The notes beneath the pieces were generated by a model, which worked only from the letters and a program-made list of their open reading frames with translations, did no database searches and had not been told where the DNA came from. From assembly GCF_000013645.1 (NCBI RefSeq), contig NC_007952.1, positions 1,426,001 through 1,490,000 of the forward strand: 64,000 bases of DNA, read 5' to 3'. Positions within the stretch are counted from its first letter, which is position 1, and each line of letters starts with the position of its first letter. Source of the DNA: Paraburkholderia xenovorans LB400. Its GTDB lineage: Bacteria; Pseudomonadota; Gammaproteobacteria; Burkholderiales; Burkholderiaceae. Shown here piece by piece: positions 43,619 through 51,604 of the stretch. The translations under genes and the position numbers were made by a program.

Positions 43619-44296
43619 TCAGTTGGCGTCCACACCGCTCAGCATGCTCCTGTAGGACTTCATTGCAGGACTTGGCCTGAAGCGCTTCGTGCTGGGCGAC
43701 GCCTCGGTATCATCAAGTGTTGAAGTCGCTGCGGAATAGGAAGTGAGGCTACTCGTGTCCGCTGAAGCGCCTTGAGACAGGAGAGACGACTCAAGTGCCC
43801 GCTTCTTTGACGTTTGAAACCTTGATTGGCGGCCCTTTTTGTCGTTATCGCCAAGGGCAAGATCGTCGCCACTTTCGGATGCGGATTCGATCATCATGCT
43901 GGTGAGGTAGTCCGGCTCATCTATCAGATCTTTCCCTACTGTCGCCTCCTTGGTGAGGTCGGGGGGCGCATAAGGCGACTTGCTGGCGGTTTTTCTGTCG
44001 TCGAGATCCCGTCGACGTTGGTGGTCCGCATAGCGACGCTTGTAGTGCCCCAACTTCGACATGTCCGAGTCATCAGACACAGGCAAACCGGTCGGCGAAT
44101 AAGAGGTCAGTGTAGCCGGATCCACCGACGTATAGTCCAATTCGCTCGCCTTATCGGTGGAGTAAGGCGACAGAGTGGGCTGCCGGCTCGATGCGGTGTG
44201 ATATTGAGCGAAGCCCGAGGTGGACACTGCAAAAAGACATAACAGACACGCGCGCAACGGTCTCACCGCGGGTCCTGACAAGTCGAAGAATTTCAT
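43619..44296 (-). CDS. unknown secreted Ser/Thr/Asp-rich protein
   Basis: A 225-residue frame with a Sec signal peptide (MKFFDLSGPAVRPLRACLLCLFAVSTSGFA, cleavage about residue 30). The mature part is hydrophilic and low in cysteine, with repeated Ser/Thr/Asp/Tyr-rich stretches (LDYTSVDPATLTSYSPTG, SADTSSLTSYSAATSTLDD) and a basic central segment (KLGHYKRRYADHQRRRDLDDRK). I know no family for it. The repeated TSYS element may reflect an internal duplication. It begins 48 bp past the break point of the truncated rfbC and in the same frame, so it may have been inserted into, or fused onto, the rfb operon. No strong ribosome site is visible upstream. Confidence 0.55.
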   Translation of the reverse strand: MKFFDLSGPAVRPLRACLLCLFAVSTSGFAQYHTASSRQPTLSPYSTDKASELDYTSVDPATLTSYSPTGLPVSDDSDMSKLGHYKRRYADHQRRRDLDDRKTASKSPYAPPDLTKEATVGKDLIDEPDYLTSMMIESASESGDDLALGDNDKKGRQSRFQTSKKRALESSLLSQGASADTSSLTSYSAATSTLDDTEASPSTKRFRPSPAMKSYRSMLSGVDAN

Positions 44297-44344
44297 TTCA
44301 CATTTCAGTGTGCGATTGGGTTGGCGCTCTGCCGGCCGAGCCCC

Positions 44345-44473
44345 GCCACGCTCGACCTGTGCGGCGAATGCCTGCGCGTTGAAGTTCTCGAAGAAAAAGC
44401 TCGCATCTCCAGACACCTTCGTCCCGATGAGTTTCACTTCAGGCAGCGCGGCCGCGATTACCTGGACAGCCAC
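44345..44473 (-). pseudogene. rfbC: truncated rfbC, N-terminal 40 codons only
   Basis: A GTG at 44473 overlaps the rfbA stop, exactly where rfbC starts in rfbBACD operons. The frame reads VAVQVIAAALPEVKLIGTKVSGDASFFFENFNAQAFAAQVERG, a normal RfbC N-terminus. Family similarity stops at about residue 43, just before the active-site region, and the frame continues into unrelated sequence and the unknown secreted gene. Also no rfbD follows. Confidence 0.75.
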
Positions 44474-45351
44474 GCCACTTGATCCGTAAGAAGGTTTTGC
44501 AGGTACTTGCCGTAAGCGTTCTTCGCGAGTGGTTGGGCGAGCGCCTGCAGTTGCTCGCCGTCGATCCACCGCTGCCGGTATGCGATTTCCTCGGGACATG
44601 CGACCACGAGCCCCTGACGTTTCTGCAGCGTGGCGATGAACGTCGCCGCCTCGATCAGCGAATCATGCGTGCCGGTATCGAGCCAGGCATAACCGCGCCC
44701 CATGATCTCGACATTGAGCGCCGCATTGGCGAGATACCGCGAGTTGACGTCGGTGATTTCGAGCTCGCCACGCGGCGACGGCTTGATGTCGGCGGCGATA
44801 TCGCAGACCTGGTTGTCGTAGAAGTACAGACCCGTGACCGCGTAGTTCGAACGCGGCTTCACGGGCTTCTCCTCGATCGACAGCGCGCGGAACTGCCGGT
44901 CGAATTCCACCACGCCATACCGTTCCGGGTCCTGCACGTGGTACGCAAAGACGGTCGCGCCTTCCGTTTTCCCGTCGGCGTTTTCCAGCTGCTTCGCCAG
45001 ATCGTGACCGTAGAAGATGTTGTCGCCCAGAATCAGCGCCGACGGATCGTTGCCCACAAAGTCGCGACCGATAATAAATGCCTGCGCGAGACCGTCCGGC
45101 GAAGGCTGCACCGCATACCGGATGTTCATCCCCCACTGGCTGCCGTCGCCGAGCATCGCCTCGAAGCGCGGCGTGTCCTGCGGCGTCGAAATGATCAGTA
45201 CGTCGCGGATGCCCGCCACCATCAGCGTGGACAGCGGGTAGTAGATCATCGGTTTGTCGTACACCGGCAGCAACTGCTTGGAGACGACGTGCGTGATCGG
45301 ATACAGGCGCGTGCCCGAGCCGCCCGCGAGAATAATGCCTTTACGCGCCAT
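44458..45351 (-). CDS. rfbA: glucose-1-phosphate thymidylyltransferase
   Basis: A 297-residue enzyme making dTDP-glucose from glucose-1-phosphate and dTTP, the first step to dTDP-rhamnose. Signature: KGIILAGGSGTRLYPITHVVSKQLLPVYDKPMIYYPLSTLMVAGI at the N-terminus, LILGDNIFYGHDLAKQL (metal-binding aspartate), YGVVEFD, and GRGYAWLDTGTHDSLIEAA. Full length for RfbA. The start is the ATG at 45351, 10 bp after the rfbB stop. Its stop overlaps the start of the truncated rfbC, which shows that a normal rfbBAC order once existed here. Confidence 0.96.
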   Translation of the reverse strand: MARKGIILAGGSGTRLYPITHVVSKQLLPVYDKPMIYYPLSTLMVAGIRDVLIISTPQDTPRFEAMLGDGSQWGMNIRYAVQPSPDGLAQAFIIGRDFVGNDPSALILGDNIFYGHDLAKQLENADGKTEGATVFAYHVQDPERYGVVEFDRQFRALSIEEKPVKPRSNYAVTGLYFYDNQVCDIAADIKPSPRGELEITDVNSRYLANAALNVEIMGRGYAWLDTGTHDSLIEAATFIATLQKRQGLVVACPEEIAYRQRWIDGEQLQALAQPLAKNAYGKYLQNLLTDQVAWLSR

Positions 45352-45361
45352 TGCCTTGCCC

Positions 45362-46423
45362 TTACGCGCGCTGCGCGTAGTTGGTCTCAACCCACTTGCG
45401 GTACTCGCCCGAGGCGACTTCGTTCGACCACGCCTGATTGTCCAGATACCACCGGACCGTCTTCGCGAGACCCGTTTCGAACGTTTCCGCGGGCTTCCAC
45501 CCAAGTTCACGTTCGAGCTTGCGCGCGTCGATCGCATAACGGCGGTCGTGGCCCGGACGATCTTTCACATACGTGATCTGGTCGTGGTACGACGCGCCCG
45601 CCTTCGGACGCAACCGGTCGAGCAGGTCGCACAGCGTGTGGACCACTTCGAGGTTCTTCTTCTCGTTCCAGCCGCCCACGTTGTACGTCTCGCCGGGTGT
45701 GCCGCGCGCGAGCACCTCGCGGATCGCGCTGCAGTGGTCGCCCACGTACAGCCAGTCGCGCACGTTCTGGCCGTCGCCGTAGACCGGCAGCGCCTTGCCG
45801 GCGAGCGCACTGGCGATCATCAGCGGAATCAGCTTTTCGGGGAACTGGTACGGACCGTAGTTGTTCGAGCAGTTCGTGGTCAGCACCGGCAGCCCATACG
45901 TATGATGGTAGGCGCGCACCAGATGGTCGGAACCGGCCTTGGTGGCCGAGTAAGGACTGTTCGGCGCATACGGCGTGGTTTCGGAGAACTGCGGATCGGT
46001 AGCGGACAGCGAGCCGAATACTTCGTCGGTCGAAACGTGCAGGAAGCGGAATGCGGCCTTGCCGGCTTCGCCGAGCGCGTTCCAGTACTGACGGGTTGCC
46101 TCGAGCAGCGTGAAGGTGCCGACCACGTTCGTTTGCACGAAATCAGCCGGGCCATGAATCGAACGGTCCACGTGGCTTTCCGCGGCAAAGTGCAGCACGG
46201 CACGCGGCTTGTGCTCGGCGAACAACGCGTCGAGCGCGCTGCGATCGCAGATATCCGCGCGCACGAAAATATGCAATGGATCGTGCTGCCGAGATTTCAG
46301 CGTACCGAGATTGCCCGCATAAGTCAGCTTGTCGACATTCACTAGCGGTTCGTCATGGAGCCGCAGCCAGTCGAGCACGAAATTGGCGCCGATAAAACCG
46401 GCGCCGCCCGTTACCAGAATCAT
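45362..46423 (-). CDS. rfbB: dTDP-glucose 4,6-dehydratase
   Basis: A 353-residue short-chain dehydrogenase/reductase enzyme that converts dTDP-glucose to dTDP-4-keto-6-deoxyglucose. NAD-binding motif is VTGGAGFIGANFV (residues 4-16), the sugar-site segment is FAAESHVDRSIHGP, the catalytic TDE/YxxxK triad lies in HVSTDEVFG and YSATKAGSDHLV, and NNYGPYQFPEKLIPL follows. I chose the ATG at 46423 because it begins with the family N-terminus MILVTGGAGFIG. The open frame upstream is not conserved. It is the first gene of the rfbBA unit. The usual product rhamnose would also need RfbC and RfbD from elsewhere. Confidence 0.96.
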   Translation of the reverse strand: MILVTGGAGFIGANFVLDWLRLHDEPLVNVDKLTYAGNLGTLKSRQHDPLHIFVRADICDRSALDALFAEHKPRAVLHFAAESHVDRSIHGPADFVQTNVVGTFTLLEATRQYWNALGEAGKAAFRFLHVSTDEVFGSLSATDPQFSETTPYAPNSPYSATKAGSDHLVRAYHHTYGLPVLTTNCSNNYGPYQFPEKLIPLMIASALAGKALPVYGDGQNVRDWLYVGDHCSAIREVLARGTPGETYNVGGWNEKKNLEVVHTLCDLLDRLRPKAGASYHDQITYVKDRPGHDRRYAIDARKLERELGWKPAETFETGLAKTVRWYLDNQAWSNEVASGEYRKWVETNYAQRA

Positions 46424-46812
46424 GAATTGTCCTTCGAATGTGCGGGGCGGCATTCGATTGATTTTGTGAAATGTCTTCGCATGAAATTTATGGCCATTTA
46501 AAACGCCCCAGTGAGCCGGTAACGCTGTCTTTGATCTGATCCTGGTCGTGAGTCCAATATCGCCGGTTTCGAGAATCGGCACGTTCAGAATCTGACCATG
46601 AGAATTACCGCCCTGTCGGTAGAAGGGCAGGACGCACATGAACGGAGCAGGCACATGCCTGCTCGATCGTTATTGACGAATGATTGTCGAACGCCGACTG
46701 TTGTAGGCGAAAGTGGCAGAAATTGACCAGATAATTGCGACAGTGGACAAAGGGTGCTGAAAGGGCCATTCCCCTGATACGACGAACCGCTCCAGCCCGG
46801 GCACGCTAGACC
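46424..46812. other. intergenic region before rfbB
   Basis: This 389-bp stretch has no gene between rfbB and the LuxR-type regulator, both on the minus strand. It must hold the rfbB promoter and any terminator for the regulator gene. I see no clear motif or repeat. Confidence 0.35.
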
Positions 46813-47898
46813 TCAATACCGCGTGCTCGCCTTCGCCGCAATCGCCGCGGCAGCGGCGCGCGTTTCGACATGCAGTTTGCCGAACACATGTTCGAGGTGC
46901 TTGTTGACCGTGCGTGGCGCCATTCCGAGAATATCGCCGATATCCCGATTCGTCTTGCCGCGCGAAAGCCACAGCAATACTTCCGCTTCGCGTGCCGTCA
47001 GCCCGAATTGCGAGGCAAGGGCGCTGGTATGCGCGGCGTCGTCGAATTCTTCCAGCAGGATCACCCATTCGCCGCGCGTTGCCGGTCCCAGTACGCGCAC
47101 GACGCGGCGCACGCCGTCGGCGGCGGTTTCGAAAGCGGCTTGCAGGTCACAACCGCTTTCGATCCAGCGCACGAACCATTGCTCCAGCACCATCGGCAGA
47201 CGCGGGCCGGCTTCGCTCAGCGGGTGATGCAATAGCGCGGTTTCGTCAACACGTCGAGGCGTGAACAAAGCCGAAGCCGCACAGTCGCGGTCTTCTTCAT
47301 TTGCCGCTTCGTTTGCCACTTGATCTGCCTCGTCCATCAGCCCACGCCCCGACCCATACCACGCCAGCCGTTGCCGCGCCAGATCGCTCTGCCACCTGAT
47401 CTCACCGCTCGCCGCCGCAATCAGTGCCGCGCGCATGCCGATCTCCAGCACCCTGTCCGCCTGACGCTGCTGGCGCGAGCGCTGCACGTGCGCGGCAATC
47501 CGCGCGCTGACCTCGCTTGGCTTGACGGGTTTGGTGACGTAATCAATGCCGCCCACGCGAAAGCCCTGCACCACATGCTCGCTATCGGTCAGTGCGGTCA
47601 TGAAGATCACGGGTAGATGCCGGTTGCGCGGATCGGCCTTGATCCGCCGGCACGTCTCGAAGCCGTCGAGGCCGGGCATCAGCGCGTCGAGCAACACGGC
47701 GTCAGGCGTGATGCGCGCGAGGCGTTGCAGCGCGGACTGGCCGTCGAGCGCCACCAGTACCGCGTAGCCGGCCGCCTGCAGCGTATCGGAGAGGAGCGCG
47801 AGATTGTCCGGCGTGTCGTCGACGATCAGCACGACCGGTTTGCCATCGGGCAAATCCGGTTGCGTGTCGGGCGGCAAAAGCAAAGTTTCGTCATGCAT
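46813..47898 (-). CDS. LuxR-type response regulator with long linker domain
   Basis: A 361-residue regulator. The N-terminal receiver (residues about 20-135) has phosphoacceptor D71 (AVLLDALMPGLDGFETC) and the KP motif in YVTKPVKPSEV. The central region (about 150-290) is a poorly known domain with a tryptophan-rich pattern (RQRLAWYGSGRGLMDEAD, LEQWFVRWIESGCDLQAAF). The C-terminal LuxR helix-turn-helix (about 298-350) reads LTAREAEVLLWLSRGKTNRDIGDILGMAPRTVNKHLEHVFGKL. The gene overlaps the hybrid sensor gene by 8 bp, so the two form a signalling pair. The likely targets are the divergent urt-fmd genes, with an operator candidate at 51492. Confidence 0.9.
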   Translation of the reverse strand: MHDETLLLPPDTQPDLPDGKPVVLIVDDTPDNLALLSDTLQAAGYAVLVALDGQSALQRLARITPDAVLLDALMPGLDGFETCRRIKADPRNRHLPVIFMTALTDSEHVVQGFRVGGIDYVTKPVKPSEVSARIAAHVQRSRQQRQADRVLEIGMRAALIAAASGEIRWQSDLARQRLAWYGSGRGLMDEADQVANEAANEEDRDCAASALFTPRRVDETALLHHPLSEAGPRLPMVLEQWFVRWIESGCDLQAAFETAADGVRRVVRVLGPATRGEWVILLEEFDDAAHTSALASQFGLTAREAEVLLWLSRGKTNRDIGDILGMAPRTVNKHLEHVFGKLHVETRAAAAAIAAKASTRY

Positions 47899-50800
47899 CG
47901 GGATGGACCTGCGGGGTAGGCGCGAGCAGATGCGCGAGTTCAGTCAGCCGGAAGCGGCGCGCAAGCGCGCGCAATGGTTCGAGCACGGCGGCGAGTTCCG
48001 GTGCGCCATGTTCGGCGGCGTCGAGTTGTTCGATAAAGCCCTGCACGTAACCCATTTCCAGTTGCGCACGCAACTTTTCGCGCAATGTGGCGGGCAGGCT
48101 CGCCGTCACGTCGACACGCGCAACGGCGGAGGCGGCCGCCGCTTCGGTCGGCTCGACGATCCAGTGCAGTTGCAGCAGTGCGGCCAGTTTGTCGAGCAGG
48201 AGCGGAATGTAGAGCGGCTTGGCGAGGTAGTCGTCGCAACCGGCTGCGGCGCCTTTGTCGCGATCGTCCGCGAATGCGTTGGCGGACAGGATCAGAACCG
48301 GCGCCGCCGACAGATGATTGTCGCGAATCAGCCGGCTCGCCTCGAAGCCGTCCATGTCCGGCATCGACACGTCCATCACGATCAGATCCGCCGACGCGGT
48401 GCCGAGCCATTGCAGCGCCTCCGGTCCGCTCGCGGCTTCCACCACGTTGAAGCCCAGCGGCGCCAGCGTCTGCACGACAATGCGGCGCTGCTCCGCGAGA
48501 TCGTCCACCACGAGCACGGTGCGGCGCGGCCCGTCGTAACCCTTCACGTTGAGCGGGCCGCTCGCCAGCAACTGCGGCGCCCGCACTTCAGGCGCGAACA
48601 GCTTCACGATAAAGCGCGTGCCTTTGCCCACCTCGCTTTGCACTTCCAGGTTGCCGCCCATCAGTTCCGTGAGCAGGCGGCAGATGGTCAGTCCCAGCCC
48701 CGCGCCATGATCGTGTTCGCGCGCCGCCGCGCCGCGCTCGAATGGCAGGAATAGCCGCTCCAGTTCGCTGGCCGGCATGCCGGGCCCGGTATCGGTGATT
48801 TCAAACGTAATGGCTTCCCACGCATAGCTGGCACGCACCTTCACCGAACCGTGCGAGGTGAAGCGGATCGCGTTGCCGATCAGGTTGATGAGAATCTGCC
48901 GCACGCGTTTTTCGTCGATGCGCACCACGTCCGCCATGCGGCCGCTCGTCTGGAATTCGAACTGCAATCCTTTGTCGGTGGCCTGCGGTTCGAGCATGGC
49001 AGCGAGTTGCGCGACGAAGTCCGGCAGCGAAATCTCCGTCACGTTCAACTGCAGCTTGCCGGCCTCGATCCGCGCGACGTCGAGCAGGCCATCCACCAGC
49101 GCCAGCAGATGCTCGCCGCTGCGATAGATGGTCGCCACGGCATTGCGCCGCGCCGGCGGCAGTTCGTCGGTGCCTTGCAGCAGCAGTTGTGCGTAACCGA
49201 GAATACTGTTGAGCGGCGTGCGCAGTTCGTGACTCAGGCCCGTCACGTAGCGGCTCTTGGCACGATTGGCGGACTCGGCCGCGGCGCTCGCGCGCTGAAG
49301 CGCGGCGTCGGTCTTGCGGTGCGCCTCGATTTCCTGCATCAGCAATTCGGCTTGCCGCTGCGATTCTTCCTGGGTGACCTTGCGGTTTTCGTTGGCGAGC
49401 ACGAGCCACCAGGCGGCAATACAGCCGACCAGCGCCAGCGCGAAAAACGCCTTCAGATAGCCCTGTAGCAGCACGTCGTGAACGGTCGTGTCGAGATTGG
49501 GCAGCGTGCGCACGCTCTGATACCACTGCACCGCCAGCACGCCGCCGAGCAGCGTCACCACGGCGATCAGCAGGCCGGCGTACTGCGCGAGCCGCAAACC
49601 TGCGGGCCCAAGCGTGAGTCTGGGGAAGAGTGTGCGCATCGACTTGCCGAATTGCGCGGGTAGTCGCGCATGCGGCTTGCACGAGTCGTTGCAGCGCGAA
49701 TCGAGCGAGCAGCACAGCGAGCAGATCGAACCGGCGTAAGCCGGGCAGTGCGCCATGTCCTCGCGTTCGAAGGTGTTTTCGCAGATCACGCAGCGCAGTA
49801 TCGCGCCTTCTTCGAGGTCGCGGCCGTCGCGCGCCAGATAGAAGCGTCCGCGTGTGGCGATGGCCAGCAGCGGTGCGCAGACGAACGCCACCAGCAACGC
49901 AATGAATGACGACAGCGCCTCGGCCGTGGTGCCGAACACACCCGCATGCGAGAGTGCGGCAATCAGCGAAGCGATCAGCATGGCGCCCACGCCGACCGGA
50001 TTGACGTCGTACAGATGCGCGCGCTTGAACTCGACGTGGCGCGGGCTATACCCGAGCGGCTTGTTGATGACGAGGTCGCCCACCACCGCGCCGATCCAGG
50101 CAATCGCCACGTTTGCATACAGCGCAAGCACCTTGCTGATGGCTTCGAATACACCCATCTCGACGAGCAGCAGCGCAATCAGCACGTTGAACACGAGCCA
50201 CACCACGCGTCCCGGATGGCTATGCGTGAGCCGCGCAAAGAAATTCGACCACGCGAGCGAGCCGGCATAGGCGTTGGTCACGTTGATCTTCAGTTGCGAC
50301 ACGATGACGAACAGCGTCATCGCGGCAAGCGCACCTTCAGGCGAATGGAACACGTAGTGATACGCGACCAGATACATCTGCGTGGGCTCGACGGCCTTGA
50401 CCGGATCGATCTCGTGCTGGATGGCGAGGAAGGCGAGAAACGCGCCGCCCAGCATTTTCATCGCGCCCGGCACGATCCAGCCAGGGCCGGCCGCGATCAG
50501 CGCGGCCCACCAGCGAAAGCGGTTGGCGCGCGTGCGCGGCGGCAGAAAGCGCAGATAGTCGACCTGCTCGCCAATCTGCACGATCAGCGAAAACACCACG
50601 GTGCAGCCCGCGCCGAAAGCGACCAGGTTGAATTCGTGGCCGTTGCCTGAAACGCCGCTAAACGTCACCCATTCCGCGAGCACGTGCGGTTCACGCCACA
50701 ACACCACGACGTACGGCACGACCAGCAGCACGAGCCACAACGGCTGGGTCCAGCCCTGAAGGCGATTGATGAAGGTAATGCCGAAGGTCACGACCGGAAT

Positions 50801-51352
50801 GATCACGAGCGCGCTGATCACGTAGGCCACGGAAAGCGGCACCTTCAGATACAGCTCCAGCGCGAGCGACATGATGGCCGCTTCCAGCGCGAAGAAAACG
50901 AAGGTGAAGACCGCATAGATCAGCGAAGTGAGCGTCGAGCCCAGGTAGCCGAAACCCGCACCGCGCGTGAGCAGGTCCATGTCGACGCCGTTGCGCGCGG
51001 CGTAGTAGCTGATCGGGATACCTGTCAAAAAGATCAGCAGGGAGACGGCGAGGATGGCGCAGATCGCGTTGGTAAAGCCGTAGTTCACGACCAGCGCGCC
51101 GCCAATCGCTTCGAGCACCAGAAACGACACCGCGCCGATCGCCGTATTGGCGACGCGGAATTCCGACCAGCGCCGGAACGCGCGCGGCGTGAAGCGCAGC
51201 GCGTAGTCCTCGAGCGTCTCGTCGCCGACCCACGCGTTGTAGTCGCGGCGGATCTTGACGATGCGCTGCGTGCCGCCTGCCGGCGGGCGCGATGCCCCAG
51301 CTTGGGTGGCGGCAGCGGCGGGCGGAGGGGTCTGTGGTTGCGTTTGGTGCAT
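47891..51352 (-). CDS. NCS1 permease fused to hybrid sensor histidine kinase
   Basis: A 1153-residue fusion. Residues about 25-500 are an NCS1-type (cytosine/purine/allantoin) permease domain with about twelve helices. Residues about 519-558 carry a cysteine-rich cluster (CVIC, CSLCC, CNDSC), probably zinc-binding. Two further helices lie near 590-660. HisKA has H708 in YVTGLSHELRTPLNS, HATPase_c has GAGLGLTICRLLTELMGG, and a receiver domain has D994 in VMDVSMPDMDG. A C-terminal extension may be a remnant of a transfer domain. I chose the ATG at 51352 (MHQTQPQTPP). The frame extends upstream to 51430. It probably senses its own transported ligand (urea, amide or purine) and signals to the LuxR regulator. 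The amide assignment comes from the neighbouring genes. Confidence 0.92.
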   Translation of the reverse strand: MHQTQPQTPPPAAAATQAGASRPPAGGTQRIVKIRRDYNAWVGDETLEDYALRFTPRAFRRWSEFRVANTAIGAVSFLVLEAIGGALVVNYGFTNAICAILAVSLLIFLTGIPISYYAARNGVDMDLLTRGAGFGYLGSTLTSLIYAVFTFVFFALEAAIMSLALELYLKVPLSVAYVISALVIIPVVTFGITFINRLQGWTQPLWLVLLVVPYVVVLWREPHVLAEWVTFSGVSGNGHEFNLVAFGAGCTVVFSLIVQIGEQVDYLRFLPPRTRANRFRWWAALIAAGPGWIVPGAMKMLGGAFLAFLAIQHEIDPVKAVEPTQMYLVAYHYVFHSPEGALAAMTLFVIVSQLKINVTNAYAGSLAWSNFFARLTHSHPGRVVWLVFNVLIALLLVEMGVFEAISKVLALYANVAIAWIGAVVGDLVINKPLGYSPRHVEFKRAHLYDVNPVGVGAMLIASLIAALSHAGVFGTTAEALSSFIALLVAFVCAPLLAIATRGRFYLARDGRDLEEGAILRCVICENTFEREDMAHCPAYAGSICSLCCSLDSRCNDSCKPHARLPAQFGKSMRTLFPRLTLGPAGLRLAQYAGLLIAVVTLLGGVLAVQWYQSVRTLPNLDTTVHDVLLQGYLKAFFALALVGCIAAWWLVLANENRKVTQEESQRQAELLMQEIEAHRKTDAALQRASAAAESANRAKSRYVTGLSHELRTPLNSILGYAQLLLQGTDELPPARRNAVATIYRSGEHLLALVDGLLDVARIEAGKLQLNVTEISLPDFVAQLAAMLEPQATDKGLQFEFQTSGRMADVVRIDEKRVRQILINLIGNAIRFTSHGSVKVRASYAWEAITFEITDTGPGMPASELERLFLPFERGAAAREHDHGAGLGLTICRLLTELMGGNLEVQSEVGKGTRFIVKLFAPEVRAPQLLASGPLNVKGYDGPRRTVLVVDDLAEQRRIVVQTLAPLGFNVVEAASGPEALQWLGTASADLIVMDVSMPDMDGFEASRLIRDNHLSAAPVLILSANAFADDRDKGAAAGCDDYLAKPLYIPLLLDKLAALLQLHWIVEPTEAAAASAVARVDVTASLPATLREKLRAQLEMGYVQGFIEQLDAAEHGAPELAAVLEPLRALARRFRLTELAHLLAPTPQVHPDA

Positions 51353-51604
51353 CGAGGCCTTTCGTCGGCGGGTTGCGTGACTAGCGGTGCGGCCATGCAA
51401 ATTGCATTCCATTCGCGCTTGCCTCCTCACCCGTATGCCATTGCGGCTACCACGCCGACGCGATTATAGGGAGCGGATTTTTGTCGCGCCCTACGTCAAC
51501 TGACGTATTGGGCCGCGCAAATTGGCTACCTACCTTTCGTGGCGTCGACACCGCCATCCGGTTCCCAGCGCGGGTCGCCCGACCACGACTACAAGGAGAA
51601 TTCG
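51353..51604. promoter_or_regulatory. divergent promoter region for sensor kinase and urtA
   Basis: The 252-bp intergenic region holds a perfect palindrome at 51492-51507 (TACGTCA-AC-TGACGTA), 98 bp before urtA. Its size and symmetry suit a dimer of a LuxR-type regulator. Sigma-54 (GG-N10-GC) elements typical of nitrogen control were searched for by eye, but none was convincing. Confidence 0.5.
51492..51507. promoter_or_regulatory. 16-bp palindrome, candidate LuxR-regulator operator
   Basis: TACGTCA and TGACGTA are exact inverted 7-bp arms around AC. It is 98 bp before the urtA ATG and 140 bp from the sensor gene start. Confidence 0.5.

Noticed and set aside
43108..43680. 190-codon plus frame
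   Set aside because: It overlaps the more plausible minus-strand membrane ORF, has no recognisable protein features and no ribosome site.
51353..51604. Sigma-54 promoter for urtA
   Set aside because: TTGGGCCGCGCAAATTGG looks loosely similar, but the spacing and the -12 GC do not fit the GG-N10-GC rule.
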